Program-made: the position numbers and the translations under genes
Shown: positions 52,212 through 61,831 of the stretch, piece by piece
How the letters are laid out: every line of letters starts with the position of its first letter
Position numbering within the stretch: the stretch's first letter is position 1
Assembly: GCF_946885955.1 (NCBI RefSeq)
Contig: NZ_CAMPHI010000010.1
Location: forward strand, 73,274-137,273
Origin: an uncultured Pseudomonas sp.
Lineage (GTDB): Bacteria > Pseudomonadota > Gammaproteobacteria > Pseudomonadales > Pseudomonadaceae
DNA length: 64,000 bases
Direction of reading: 5' to 3'
Notes under the pieces: model-generated
The model's database searches: none
The model's input: only the letters and a program-made list of their open reading frames with translations
What the model was told of the DNA's origin: nothing

Positions 52212-53855
52212 ATGACTGACAACAAGAATAAAACCGACTCCCAATTGATCACCGGCGTAGAAAGCCAGCGCATCTTCGAAGGGCTCAATCGCGGTATGTC
52301 GCGCCGCGATGCGCTACGCATGCTGGGTATGGCCGGGGTGGCCGTCGCGGGTGCCGGCAGCCTGTTCGGCTCGGCCGGCCAGCTGTTCGCCGCAGAGGCC
52401 GGTAAGCCGGGCAAAGGCAAGCGTGGTGGGCGTATCAAGGTCGCCACTGCCACCAGCTCGACCGCCGATACGCTGGATCCGGCGAAGGGTGGTAATTACA
52501 CCGACTACTGTCGCCACAACATGTTCTATAACGGCCTGACCACGTTGGACGCTTCACTGACGCCGCAGATGACCCTGGCGGAGTCGTTCGATACCAGCGA
52601 TGCGATTTCCTGGACCATTAAACTGCGTAAGGACGTCGTCTTCCATGACGGCAAGCCATTGACCTCGGCCGATGTCGTCTATTCATTGACCCGCCACAAG
52701 TTGCCGGAGACTGGCTCCAAGGTACTGACCATCGCCCAGCAGTTCGTGGAAGTGAAGGCTACCGGGCCGCATGAAGTGCAAATCCGCCTGGCCAGCGCGA
52801 ACGCCGACCTGCCGGCCATTCTCGCTACGACGCACTTCCTGATCGTGCGTGACGGCACCACCGATTTCGCTATCGCCAACGGCACCGGGCCTTTCAAGTG
52901 TGCGGAATTCCAGCCGGGTGTGCGTTCGATTGCCGCGCGCAACGCCAGCTATTGGAAGCCGGGCCTGCCCTATCTGGACGAGATCGAATTCTTCTCGATC
53001 CCGGACGAGGCCGCTCGCATCAGTGCCCTGCTCGCCGGTGACGTGGATCTGATCAATCCGGTCAATCCGCGTTCGGTTTCGCGCATCCTGGACAATTCCA
53101 AGGTGGCGTTGATGGAGACTCCGACCGGTGGCTATACCAACCTGATCATGCGCGATGACCTGGGCCCGGTGCAGAACCCGGATTTCGTCCTGGCGATGAA
53201 GCATCTGCTCGATCGCAAACAGATCAATCGGGCTGCCTTCCGTGGCTACGGCAAGATCGCCAACGACCAGCCGATCGCCCCAGGCAGTCGTTACTATTTC
53301 GCCGGTCTGCCACAGCGCGAGTACGACCCGGAGAAGGCCAAGTTCCACCTGCAGAAATCCGGACTGGCCGGCCGTCCGCTGCCCATCGTGGCTTCCGAAG
53401 CGGCTACCGGCTCGCTGGACATCGCTCAGTTGCTGCAGCTATCGGGACAACAGATAGGGCTCAAGCTGGATATCAAACGGATGCCGGCAGACGGCTACTG
53501 GTCCAATCACTGGATGAAGCATCCGCTGGGCTTCGGCAACATCGGCGCGCGTCCGACCGCCGATCTGATGTTCAGCCTGTTCTACAAGTCCGATGCCGGC
53601 AACAACGAATCGGGTTGGAAAAACGAGCAGTTCGACCAGTTGCTGCTCGCCGCGCGCGGCGAGACCGACGACGCCAAACGTAAGCAGATGTATGCCGATA
53701 TGCAGGTGCTGGTGCATGAACACTGCGGTATCGGTATTCCGCAGTTCAACAGCAGCCTCGACGGCCACAATGCCAAGCTGAAAGGTCTTACCCCTCATCC
53801 ACTCGGTGGTTTGATGGGCTACATGTTCGCCGAGCACGCCTGGCTGGATGCCTGA
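52212..53855 (+). CDS. Dipeptide/opine-type ABC importer substrate-binding protein, Tat-exported
   Basis: The 547-residue family-5 solute-binding protein has a twin-arginine leader (MSRRDALRMLGMAGVAVAGA) starting near residue 29, unusual within a family mostly exported by Sec. The mature part shows TLDPAKGGNYTDYCRHNMFY, WTIKLRKDVVFHDGKPLTSA and GTGPFKCAEFQPGV. ATG 52212 is chosen over 52170 because CCGAG and coding quality favour it. It feeds the two permeases and the fused ATPase that follow. Ligand is unknown; peptides, opines or modified amino acids are typical. Confidence 0.92.
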   Translation: MTDNKNKTDSQLITGVESQRIFEGLNRGMSRRDALRMLGMAGVAVAGAGSLFGSAGQLFAAEAGKPGKGKRGGRIKVATATSSTADTLDPAKGGNYTDYCRHNMFYNGLTTLDASLTPQMTLAESFDTSDAISWTIKLRKDVVFHDGKPLTSADVVYSLTRHKLPETGSKVLTIAQQFVEVKATGPHEVQIRLASANADLPAILATTHFLIVRDGTTDFAIANGTGPFKCAEFQPGVRSIAARNASYWKPGLPYLDEIEFFSIPDEAARISALLAGDVDLINPVNPRSVSRILDNSKVALMETPTGGYTNLIMRDDLGPVQNPDFVLAMKHLLDRKQINRAAFRGYGKIANDQPIAPGSRYYFAGLPQREYDPEKAKFHLQKSGLAGRPLPIVASEAATGSLDIAQLLQLSGQQIGLKLDIKRMPADGYWSNHWMKHPLGFGNIGARPTADLMFSLFYKSDAGNNESGWKNEQFDQLLLAARGETDDAKRKQMYADMQVLVHEHCGIGIPQFNSSLDGHNAKLKGLTPHPLGGLMGYMFAEHAWLDA

Positions 53856-53937
53856 GCGATTGGTGCAGCGATAGCTCGATAACCAAGGCGTCGCCTGCGG
53901 GTCATGCAGGCGCCGTCGTCAAGTAAAGGGATCAATT

Positions 53938-54891
53938 ATGAACAGCACCATTGCACGCCTTGTTGCCAGTCGGCTGGCTGTGGGCGTGCTTACGCTGCTT
54001 ATCGTGTCGCTGGTGGTGTTTTTTCTCACCAGCCTGTTACCGGGCGACGCGGTCCAGGAACAGCTCGGTCAAGAGGCTACTCCGGAAGCGGTGGCGGCGC
54101 TGCGCGCGCTCTTGGGTCTGGATCAACCCGTGCACCTGCGTTACTTGCACTGGTTGGGTGGGCTGATCACCGGCAATCCCGGCGTTTCCCTGGTCAACGG
54201 CATGCCGGTCGACGACATGATCGCCAGCCGACTGCCTAATACCCTGAGGCTGGCAGCGGTAACCGCGCTGGTCTCGGTGCCGCTGGCGCTGACCATAGGT
54301 ATTCTGTCGGCGATGTATCGCGGCTCAATCTTCGACCGTTACAGCAATATGCTGGCGGTGTTCGCCGTCTCCGTGCCGGAGTTTCTGATCGCCACCATCG
54401 CGGTGCTGATCTTCGCGGTCAAGCTGGGCTGGCTGTCGGCGCTGTCGCGCAACGTCGAGGTCGAATCGCTCGGCGAACTGGTGCGTGTCTACGCGCTACC
54501 GGTGTTGACGCTGTGCTGCGTACTGACGGCGCAGATGGCACGCATGACGCGGGCCGCGGTGATCGATCAGCTCAGCGCCTCCTATGTCGAGATGGCGATA
54601 CTCAAAGGGGCACGGCCGATGCGGGTGGTGCTTCGTCATGCGCTGCCCAATGCGATCGGGCCGATCGCCAATGCCGTGGCGCTGAGCCTGTCGTACCTGT
54701 TGGGCGGCGTGGTCATCGTCGAGTCGATCTTCAATTATCCGGGCGTCGCGACGCTGATGGTGAACGGTGTGGTCACGCGTGACATGCCGCTGATACAGGC
54801 GTGCGTGATGTTGTTCAGCCTTGGTTTTCTGGTGCTGGTGCTGCTGGCTGACCTCTGTGCAATTCTATCCAACCCGAGGCTGCGCAAATGA
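53938..54891 (+). CDS. ABC importer permease (DppB type)
   Basis: The 317-residue permease has six membrane helices. It opens like DppB/OppB (RLAVGVLTLLIVSLVVFFLT, LLPGDAVQEQLGQEATPEAV). The EAA loop VEMAILKGARPMRVVLRHAL, which docks on the ATPase, lies near residue 225. It overlaps the second permease by four bases. Confidence 0.94.
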   Translation: MNSTIARLVASRLAVGVLTLLIVSLVVFFLTSLLPGDAVQEQLGQEATPEAVAALRALLGLDQPVHLRYLHWLGGLITGNPGVSLVNGMPVDDMIASRLPNTLRLAAVTALVSVPLALTIGILSAMYRGSIFDRYSNMLAVFAVSVPEFLIATIAVLIFAVKLGWLSALSRNVEVESLGELVRVYALPVLTLCCVLTAQMARMTRAAVIDQLSASYVEMAILKGARPMRVVLRHALPNAIGPIANAVALSLSYLLGGVVIVESIFNYPGVATLMVNGVVTRDMPLIQACVMLFSLGFLVLVLLADLCAILSNPRLRK

Positions 54892-55811
54892 AACCGAACA
54901 GCATTTCATCGAAATCGGGCATCGGCAGCGGCAAGGACAATGCGCTGAAGCAGGATGGACCGAACGAGCAGACCCAGACCATCACTGCGCACCGGCGCCG
55001 GTTCTCGCTGTCTTTCAGCGGCGTCATCGGTCTGCTGATCGTGACCTTCTGGGCGCTGATGGCCATCGCCGGGCCAATGTTCGCGCCCTACGATGCCAAT
55101 GCCATGATCAGCGACGGTTACTTCGGCCCGCTCAGCCTGCAGTTTCCCTTGGGTACGGACTACTTGGGGCGGGACATCCTCAGCCGGTTATTGCATGGCG
55201 CGCCTTACACCATCGGTGTGGCGTTGGCGGCAACAGCGCTGGCCTGCACATCCGGTGTGGTACTGGCACTGGTGGCGGCCGCGTCCGGTGGCTGGATCGA
55301 TGCACTCATAAGCCGCACCCAGGATGCGCTGATCGCGATTCCGAACAAGATTTTTGCCCTGCTGATGGTGGCGTCGTTCGGCTCCTCGGTTCCGCTGTTG
55401 CTGGCCATGGCAGCATTCGCCTATATGCCGGGTTCCTTCCGCATTGCACGTGCGGTAGCGGTGAACGTCATGACCATGGACTTTGTCCGGGTTGCGCGCA
55501 CCCGCGGCGAAGCCATGCCCTACATCATCTTCATCGAGGTGTTGCCGAATATGCTGCGCCCGGTGATGACCGACTTTGGCCTGCGCTTTGTCTATGTGGT
55601 GCTGCTGCTCAGCGCCATGAGCTTCCTCGGGTTGGGCGTGCAGCCGCCGGATGCCGATTGGGGTTCGCTGGTGCGGGAAAACATCGAGGGTCTGTCCCAG
55701 GGGGCCCCGGCAGTGCTGGCACCAGCGGTCGCCATCGCCACCCTGACCATGGGGGTCAACTTGCTCATCGACAGCTTCGGCGGGCGATCCAAGCGCGAGA
55801 TGGAGAAGTGA
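54888..55811 (+). CDS. ABC importer permease (DppC type)
   Basis: The 307-residue protein has a polar N-terminal extension (about 40 residues) and then the DppC pattern: FSLSFSGVIGLLIVTFWALM, FPLGTDYLGRDILSRLLHGA and the EAA loop FVRVARTRGEAMPYIIFIEV. Six membrane helices are expected. It overlaps the first permease and is separated from the ATPase gene by one base. Confidence 0.94.
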   Translation: MKPNSISSKSGIGSGKDNALKQDGPNEQTQTITAHRRRFSLSFSGVIGLLIVTFWALMAIAGPMFAPYDANAMISDGYFGPLSLQFPLGTDYLGRDILSRLLHGAPYTIGVALAATALACTSGVVLALVAAASGGWIDALISRTQDALIAIPNKIFALLMVASFGSSVPLLLAMAAFAYMPGSFRIARAVAVNVMTMDFVRVARTRGEAMPYIIFIEVLPNMLRPVMTDFGLRFVYVVLLLSAMSFLGLGVQPPDADWGSLVRENIEGLSQGAPAVLAPAVAIATLTMGVNLLIDSFGGRSKREMEK

Positions 55812-55812
55812 G

Positions 55813-57645
55813 ATGAACGAAATCGTCAGGGTAAGCGGCCTGCGCGTCGCCGCACGTAACGAAGAGGGCATCGATGTACCCATCGTGCACGGTGCCGATT
55901 TCAGTCTGAACAAGGGCGAAGTACTGGCGTTGATCGGCGAGTCCGGTTCCGGCAAGAGCACCATAGCGCTGTCGCTGATGGGCTACGCCCGCTCGGGTTG
56001 TCGTATCGTCGGCGGCTCGGTACGCATCGGCGATGTCGATGTGCTCAAACTGTCGAACGCCGAGCTGGCCAAGCTGCGCGGGCGCACCGTGGCCTATATC
56101 GCGCAGAGCGCGGCTGCGGCATTCAATCCATCCAAGAGCATCATGGATCAGGTGATCGAAAGCGCGCTGATCCACGGCACCCTGTCGCGACAGCAAGCGC
56201 AGAGCAAGGCCGTCGAGCTGTTCCGCGAGCTGGCGCTGCCGGAGCCCGAGCGCATCGGCGCGCGCTATCCGCACCAGGTCTCGGGTGGGCAGTTGCAGCG
56301 GCTGATGGCGGCGATGGCGCTGATCACCGATCCGGCGCTGGTGATTCTGGATGAGCCGACCACGGCGCTGGATGTCACGACCCAGATCGAAGTGCTGCGG
56401 GCTTTCAAAAAGGTGGTGCGTGAGCGCGGCACTACGGCGATTTATGTCTCCCACGACCTGGCGGTGGTGGCGCAGATGGCTGACCGCATCGTCGTGCTGC
56501 GCGACGGCCAGATTCAGGAAAACAACCCTACCGAACAGATCCTCGCCGCGCCTGAACACCCCTATACCCGCAGCCTGCTGGCCGCGATAAGGCCGGCGGC
56601 GCGTCAGGGGGCGGGCGATCAAGAGGCTGCTTCGACGGAAGAGGATGTGCTGCTCGACATTCATGGTTTGGAGATTTGCTACGGTACCAAGAAGGTGCTG
56701 CAGGATGTCGATCTGAAGATCCGCCGCGGTGCGGCAGTCGGCGTGATCGGCGAGTCGGGGTCGGGAAAAACCACCCTGGCACAGGCCATCGCCGGCCTGG
56801 CGCCGTCCTCGGCCGGACGCATCCTGCTGGACGGCCAGCCGCTCAGCAGGACGCTGACCGGTCGCACCCGCGAGCAGTTCCGCCGCGTTCAATTCGTCTT
56901 CCAGAACGCCGATACGGCGCTCAATCCAAAGCACAGCATCGAGCAGATCCTCGGTCGTCCGCTGCGTTTCTACCACAGCATGAAGGGCGCGCAGCGCCAG
57001 CGCCGGGTGGTCGAGCTGCTGGAGCTGGTGCAGCTGCCGGCAAGCATCGCGCAACGCCGGCCCGGCGAGTTGTCCGGCGGGCAGAAGCAGCGCGTCAACC
57101 TGGCGCGCGCGCTGGCGGCGGAGCCGGATCTGATCCTCTGCGATGAAGTGACCTCGGCGTTGGATACCGTGGTCGGTGCGGCGATCCTGGAGCTGCTGCG
57201 CGACCTGCGCCGCGAACTGGGGGTTTCCTACCTGTTCATCAGCCATGACATCTCCACCGTGCGCGCGCTATGCGACGAAATAGTGGTGATGTATAGCGGC
57301 CACAAGGTCGAGGCCGGCGCTTGCGAGTCGTTCGCCCAGGTGCCGTTCCACCCCTACACCAACCTGTTGACCAATTCGGTGCCGGAGCTGCGCCAGGGCT
57401 GGCTGGAAAAGTGTGGGGCCGCTCACGGAGCGCTGCCGCCGATCGGCGCGGTGGACCAGGTCGCGCACCTTTGCCCGTTCCTCAGCCGCTGCCCGGTGCG
57501 TATCGACGGATTGTGCAATCGCAGCGCGCCACCACGACGAAGCATCGCCGGCGGTAGCGAGATTCTGTGCCATCACGAAAGTGCCGAGCTGCTCAGCGCG
57601 CAGCAAGCTGTGAGCAATATCAAACTGGTGGGTAGCTACGCATGA
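55813..57645 (+). CDS. Fused two-domain ABC importer ATPase (DppD-DppF type)
   Basis: The 610-residue protein joins two ATPase domains. Domain 1 has Walker A IGESGSGKSTIAL near 38, signature VSGGQLQRLMAAM and Walker B LVILDEPTTALD. Domain 2 starts near residue 280, with IGESGSGKTTLAQ, LSGGQKQRVNLARAL and LILCDEVTSALD. A C-terminal cysteine-bearing oligopeptide/dipeptide extension (HLCPFLSRCPVRIDGLC) is present, as in DppD/F, where it binds a [4Fe-4S] cluster. It energises the importer and overlaps the next gene by four bases. Confidence 0.95.
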   Translation: MNEIVRVSGLRVAARNEEGIDVPIVHGADFSLNKGEVLALIGESGSGKSTIALSLMGYARSGCRIVGGSVRIGDVDVLKLSNAELAKLRGRTVAYIAQSAAAAFNPSKSIMDQVIESALIHGTLSRQQAQSKAVELFRELALPEPERIGARYPHQVSGGQLQRLMAAMALITDPALVILDEPTTALDVTTQIEVLRAFKKVVRERGTTAIYVSHDLAVVAQMADRIVVLRDGQIQENNPTEQILAAPEHPYTRSLLAAIRPAARQGAGDQEAASTEEDVLLDIHGLEICYGTKKVLQDVDLKIRRGAAVGVIGESGSGKTTLAQAIAGLAPSSAGRILLDGQPLSRTLTGRTREQFRRVQFVFQNADTALNPKHSIEQILGRPLRFYHSMKGAQRQRRVVELLELVQLPASIAQRRPGELSGGQKQRVNLARALAAEPDLILCDEVTSALDTVVGAAILELLRDLRRELGVSYLFISHDISTVRALCDEIVVMYSGHKVEAGACESFAQVPFHPYTNLLTNSVPELRQGWLEKCGAAHGALPPIGAVDQVAHLCPFLSRCPVRIDGLCNRSAPPRRSIAGGSEILCHHESAELLSAQQAVSNIKLVGSYA

Positions 57646-57950
57646 GCGCGCGCTTCGTCCGTTTGGCCGAGCATGAGCGCGCAACGGTCAGGCTAATGGT
57701 CGACGGCGAGCCCGTCGACGCCTTGCAGGGCGACACGCTGATGGTTGCCCTCTTGACCCATGGCTCGGCACTGCGCCAGTCGGAATTCGATCCGGGGCGA
57801 CGTGCCGGTTTCTGCTTGATGGGTGCCTGCCAGGATTGCTGGGTCTGGACCCGCGGCGGCGAGCGTCTACGCGCTTGTTCCAGCGAGGTCCGCGAGGGCC
57901 TGGATATCGTCACCAAACAACCGGAGGCGATATGGCCACTGCGCGGCTGA
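57642..57950 (+). CDS. [2Fe-2S] ferredoxin-like gamma subunit of amine dehydrogenase (HcnA/OoxG-like)
   Basis: The 102-residue protein is a small [2Fe-2S] plant-type ferredoxin domain with C58, C63, C66 and C79 (C-x4-C-x2-C-x12-C) in GFCLMGACQDCWVWTRGG. It matches the small subunit of hydrogen cyanide synthase, octopine/nopaline oxidase and hydroxyproline dehydrogenase complexes and would shuttle electrons between the two flavin subunits. It overlaps the ATPase gene at its start, and its last 19 bases overlap the next gene. Confidence 0.9.
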   Translation: MSARFVRLAEHERATVRLMVDGEPVDALQGDTLMVALLTHGSALRQSEFDPGRRAGFCLMGACQDCWVWTRGGERLRACSSEVREGLDIVTKQPEAIWPLRG

Positions 57951-59356
57951 AAAACCTGCAGAAGGACGGCGTACGGGTGGTGATAGTCGGTGCCGGGCCG
58001 GCAGGGACTCGCTGCGCCGAGACCCTGGTGGCAGCGGGTATCAGGCCGATTCTGCTGGACGAGAACCGCCGCGATGGCGGGCAGATCTACCGCCGTCAAC
58101 CCGAGGGCTTCAGCCGCGATTACGCCACTCTCTACGGTAGCGAGGCGGACAAGGCCAGGGCGCTGCACCAAAGCTTCGACCGCCTGCGCGAGCAGGTCGA
58201 TTACCGGCCCGACACCCTGGTATGGAGCCTGACGCCGGGCCAGCTGTGCTGCGTCAGCCAGGGCAAGCACACGACCGTCGATTACGATGCGCTGATTCTC
58301 TGCACCGGGGCCACCGACCGGCTGATGCCCGTCGAGGGTTGGCAGTTGGCCGGTACCTACAGCCTGGGCGGCGCGCAGATCGCGCTGAAGGCGCAGGCGG
58401 TGTCGATCGGTCGGCGGGTGGTGTTTATGGGCAGTGGGCCGCTGCTGTATCTGGTCGCCAGCCAGTATCTCAAGGCCGGTGCCGAGGTGGCCGCGGTGCT
58501 CGATACCTCGCCGCTGCGCAAGCGCATCGCGGCCCTGCCCAAATTGCTCGCACGTCCCAGGGTGCTGTTCACCGGGATGAAACTGCTGGCCAAGCTTTAT
58601 CTGGCCGGTATCCCGGTTCATCTGGGGATCAGCCCTTTGCAAGTATTGGGCGATGCGGCCAGCGGCGTAAGCGCCGTGCGTGTGCGCACGGCCCGCGGCG
58701 ATAGCCTGCAGATCGACTGCGATGCAGTCGCCCTCGGTTACCACCTGCGCCCGGAAACCCAGCTGGCCGATCTGGCCGGTTGCCGTATGCGCTTCCATGA
58801 AGCGTCGCAACAGTGGGTGCTGGATACCGACGAAGAGGGGCGCACCTCGGTCAGCGGCGTGTATGCCGCTGGCGACGGCGCGCGGATTCGTGGCGCCGAT
58901 GCGGCGGAGCATGCCGGACGCCTGGTGGCGCTGGCTCTGTTGCAGGATCTGAAACAACCGGTGCATGGCGAAGCGCTGGCATTGCAGCGTCGCGTCCTGA
59001 CGGTGATGGATGAGTTCAGCCGCGGGCTTTACCAGGCTTTTCCCTGGCCGGCTGCCCAGGCCAAGGCCTTGCCGGACCAGGCCATCGTCTGCCGTTGCGA
59101 AATGATCACCGCCGGCGAGTTGCGCGACGCGGTGCGAGAGAAGGGCGCCTGCGAGGTCAATCGGGCCAAGGCGTTCAGCCGAGTCGGCATGGGCCGCTGC
59201 CAGGGCCGCTACTGCGCCCAGGCCGGTGCCGAGGTGATAGCCGCCGCCGCGGGCGTGGCCGTGCAGGAGGTCGGCCGGCAACGCGGCCAGGCACCGGTCA
59301 AACCCCTTGCGATGTTTACCGAGGAAGCGATGCCCAGCAAGGAGATGTCGTCATGA
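57932..59356 (+). CDS. FAD/NAD(P)-binding alpha subunit of HcnB/OoxA-like dehydrogenase
   Basis: The 474-residue protein has a flavin-binding start (VRVVIVGAGPAGTRCAETLV), LLDENRRDGGQIYRR, a second dinucleotide fold (VFMGSGPLLYLVASQYL) and VYAAGDGARIRGADAAEHAG. A C-terminal BFD-like [2Fe-2S] domain carries C387, C389, C423 and C428 (C-x-C-x33-C-x4-C). This is the HcnB / octopine oxidase A layout. ATG 57932 with GGAGG just upstream is chosen; the longer frame reaches into the ferredoxin gene. Confidence 0.92.
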   Translation: MATARLKNLQKDGVRVVIVGAGPAGTRCAETLVAAGIRPILLDENRRDGGQIYRRQPEGFSRDYATLYGSEADKARALHQSFDRLREQVDYRPDTLVWSLTPGQLCCVSQGKHTTVDYDALILCTGATDRLMPVEGWQLAGTYSLGGAQIALKAQAVSIGRRVVFMGSGPLLYLVASQYLKAGAEVAAVLDTSPLRKRIAALPKLLARPRVLFTGMKLLAKLYLAGIPVHLGISPLQVLGDAASGVSAVRVRTARGDSLQIDCDAVALGYHLRPETQLADLAGCRMRFHEASQQWVLDTDEEGRTSVSGVYAAGDGARIRGADAAEHAGRLVALALLQDLKQPVHGEALALQRRVLTVMDEFSRGLYQAFPWPAAQAKALPDQAIVCRCEMITAGELRDAVREKGACEVNRAKAFSRVGMGRCQGRYCAQAGAEVIAAAAGVAVQEVGRQRGQAPVKPLAMFTEEAMPSKEMSS

Positions 59357-60507
59357 CCCCGCAACAAGCCGATGTACTGATTGTCGGCGGCGGTCTGATG
59401 GGCGCGGCGGCGGCGTTTTTTCTGCGTCAGCGCGGCCAGTCGGTGATCCTCCTCGAGCGCGACCAGATCGGCCAATACGCCAGCGGGGTCAACTTCGGCA
59501 ACGTGCGGCGCCAGGGGCGTTTTCTCGGCCTGTTGGATCTGGCCAATCGCTCCTTCGCGCTGTGGAAGCGCCTGCCGGAACTGATCGACGACGACCTCGA
59601 GTTCGTCGCCAGCGGGCACATGCGGGTGTGCTATCGCGAGGACGAGATCGCCGAGCTGGAAGCCTATGCCGCGGCGCCCGAGGCGCGCGAGCTGGACCTG
59701 AAAATCTACAGCGGCCGCGAGCTGCACGAGCGCTTCCCGTTCCTCGGCCCGGAGGTCAAGGGCGGCTCCTATGCGCCGCACGACGGCCACGCCAATCCGC
59801 GCCTCGCCGCGCCGGCCTTCGCCCGCGCCGCACAGCGCGCCGGGGCGATCGTCGAGGAGCGCTGCGAGGTGACTAGCGTACAGAAGGTCGGCGGGCAGTT
59901 CCGGGTGACCACCGGCGACGGCCGCGAGTACCGCGCCGAGCAGTTGCTGATCACCGCTGGCGCCTGGGGCGAGAAGCTCTCCGCGCAGTTCGGCGAGCCG
60001 GTGCCGCTGGTCACCAAAGGGCCGCAGATGTCGGTCACCGAGCCGGTGCCCTATGCGCTGAAGACGGTGATCGGCGTGTACACCAAGATCCCCGAGGAAG
60101 TGCTGTATTTCCGCCAGATCCCCCGCGGCAACATCATCATCGGCGGCTGTAACCACAGCAAGCCGGATATGCTCAACCGCCGCGCCCACTTCGAGCCGCA
60201 GAGCCTGCTCAAGCAGCTGCAGCAGATGCGCCGGTTGGCGCCGCAGATGGCCAACCTGAACATCATCCGCACCTGGAGCGGCATCGAGGGGTACGTCGCG
60301 GACGCCCTGCCGATCATGGGCCCCAGCGGCAAGGTCGACGGCCTGCATTACGCCTTCGGCTTCAGTGGTCACGGCTTCCAACTGGGCCCGGGTGTTGGCG
60401 ACGTAATGGCCGAGCTGATCAGTACCGGCAGCACCAGCACCTATATCGCCCCCTTCAATATCAGCCGCTTCGCCAGTGCGGCCAAGCAACGGAGCAAGGC
60501 CTCATGA
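59353..60507 (+). CDS. DAO-family beta subunit of HcnC/OoxB-like dehydrogenase
   Basis: The 384-residue protein is a DAO-type flavoprotein: ADVLIVGGGLMGAAAAFFLR, ASGVNFGNVRRQGRFLGLLD, TWSGIEGYVADALPIMGPSG and FGFSGHGFQLGPGVGDVMAE. It would hold the substrate-oxidising flavin of the three-subunit dehydrogenase, splitting a secondary amine bond. ATG 59353 overlaps the alpha-subunit stop by four bases and has GGAG eight bases upstream. It overlaps the following deacylase gene by four bases. Confidence 0.92.
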   Translation: MTPQQADVLIVGGGLMGAAAAFFLRQRGQSVILLERDQIGQYASGVNFGNVRRQGRFLGLLDLANRSFALWKRLPELIDDDLEFVASGHMRVCYREDEIAELEAYAAAPEARELDLKIYSGRELHERFPFLGPEVKGGSYAPHDGHANPRLAAPAFARAAQRAGAIVEERCEVTSVQKVGGQFRVTTGDGREYRAEQLLITAGAWGEKLSAQFGEPVPLVTKGPQMSVTEPVPYALKTVIGVYTKIPEEVLYFRQIPRGNIIIGGCNHSKPDMLNRRAHFEPQSLLKQLQQMRRLAPQMANLNIIRTWSGIEGYVADALPIMGPSGKVDGLHYAFGFSGHGFQLGPGVGDVMAELISTGSTSTYIAPFNISRFASAAKQRSKAS

Positions 60508-61661
60508 GACCGCGGGCATTGGAAATCCTCAAACGACTGATCGCTTTCGACACCGTGTCCTCGGAGTCCAACCTGGCGCTGATCGACTATGTGCGCGAGC
60601 TGCTGCTGAGCAAGGGCATCGAGTCGTTGATCGTCCAGGACGAGAGTGGGCGCAAGGCCAACCTGTTCGCCAGCGTTGGCCCGCGCGATGTGCCGGGCAT
60701 CCTGCTGTCCGGGCATACCGATGTGGTGCCAGCGGCGGGGCAGGCCTGGAGCTTGCCGGCATTCCAGGCGACCCTGAAAGACGGGCGGATCTACGGCCGC
60801 GGCAGCTGCGACATGAAGGGCTTTATCGCCCTGGCCGTCGATACCATGCTCGCCGCGGCCGATAGTCCGTTGAGCCGGCCCCTGCAGCTGGCCCTCTCGC
60901 ATGACGAAGAAATCGGCTGCGTCGGTGTGCGCCGTCTGCTCGATGTGCTGCACCTGGCTCCGGTGCGGCCGTTCCTGTGCATCGTCGGCGAACCGACCGA
61001 GATGCAGTTCGTCCTCGGTCATAAGGGCAAGGGCTCATACCGCGCCCTGTGCCGCGGCCAGGAAGCCCACTCGTCCCTGGCGCCGCGCTCGGCCAACGCC
61101 ATCCACCTGGCTTGCGACTTTATCGCCGGGCTGCGCGAGGGCCAACGGCGCCTGCAACAGCAGGGCGCGCACGACACGGATTACGACGTGCCCTACAGCA
61201 CCGTGCATGTCGGGCAGATCGCCGGCGGCAAGGCGCTGAATATAGTGCCGAACCTGTGCAGCCTGGATTTCGAGGTGCGCAACCTGCCGGCCGACGACCT
61301 CGATCAGTTCCTCGAACAGATGCGTGAGCACGCGCAAATGATCGTCGGCGAAGCCAAGCGTCTTTCCAACGTTGCCGCCATCGAGATCGAAACCTTGAAC
61401 ATCTACCCCGGCCTCGATACCCATCCGAGCGTTGAGGCCGTGCGCTTCTTGAAGAACTTCGCCCCCGCGGATACCGGCAGCGCAAAAGTCTCCTTCGGCA
61501 CCGAGGGCGGTTTGTTCAACCAGCGCCTGGATGTGCCGGTGGTGGTCTGCGGGCCGGGCTCCATCGAACAAGCGCACAAGCCCGACGAATTCGTCGAACT
61601 GAGCCAGATGGATGCCGGAGAGCGCTTTCTCGATGGGCTGCTCGGTTCGTTGAAGCTGTAA
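60504..61661 (+). CDS. ArgE-like M20 deacylase
   Basis: The 385-residue M20-family metallohydrolase closely follows acetylornithine deacetylase: metal ligands in LLSGHTDVVP and GRGSCDMKGFIALA, the catalytic Glu pair in SHDEEIGCVGVR, and VGEPTEMQFVLGHKGKG. It hydrolyses N-acyl amino acids to free amino acids. Being the last gene of the uptake-oxidation operon, it more likely processes the imported substrate or product than serves arginine synthesis. It overlaps the beta-subunit gene by four bases. Confidence 0.9.
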   Translation: MRPRALEILKRLIAFDTVSSESNLALIDYVRELLLSKGIESLIVQDESGRKANLFASVGPRDVPGILLSGHTDVVPAAGQAWSLPAFQATLKDGRIYGRGSCDMKGFIALAVDTMLAAADSPLSRPLQLALSHDEEIGCVGVRRLLDVLHLAPVRPFLCIVGEPTEMQFVLGHKGKGSYRALCRGQEAHSSLAPRSANAIHLACDFIAGLREGQRRLQQQGAHDTDYDVPYSTVHVGQIAGGKALNIVPNLCSLDFEVRNLPADDLDQFLEQMREHAQMIVGEAKRLSNVAAIEIETLNIYPGLDTHPSVEAVRFLKNFAPADTGSAKVSFGTEGGLFNQRLDVPVVVCGPGSIEQAHKPDEFVELSQMDAGERFLDGLLGSLKL

Positions 61662-61831
61662 CAACGGCGCTCTAGTCCCCGCCTTCCGCGATAAAGCCCC
61701 TGACGATTTCTCGCCCGAGAAAGGGGCGAGTGTGCCTGCGAAGGCCGCTGCCTTAGCTGAAAACAATAACCAAAAAAGCGGGACCGCCGCGTCACCTCGC
61801 GGGTTCCTGACAATACTCCGGGAGTCCGTCC

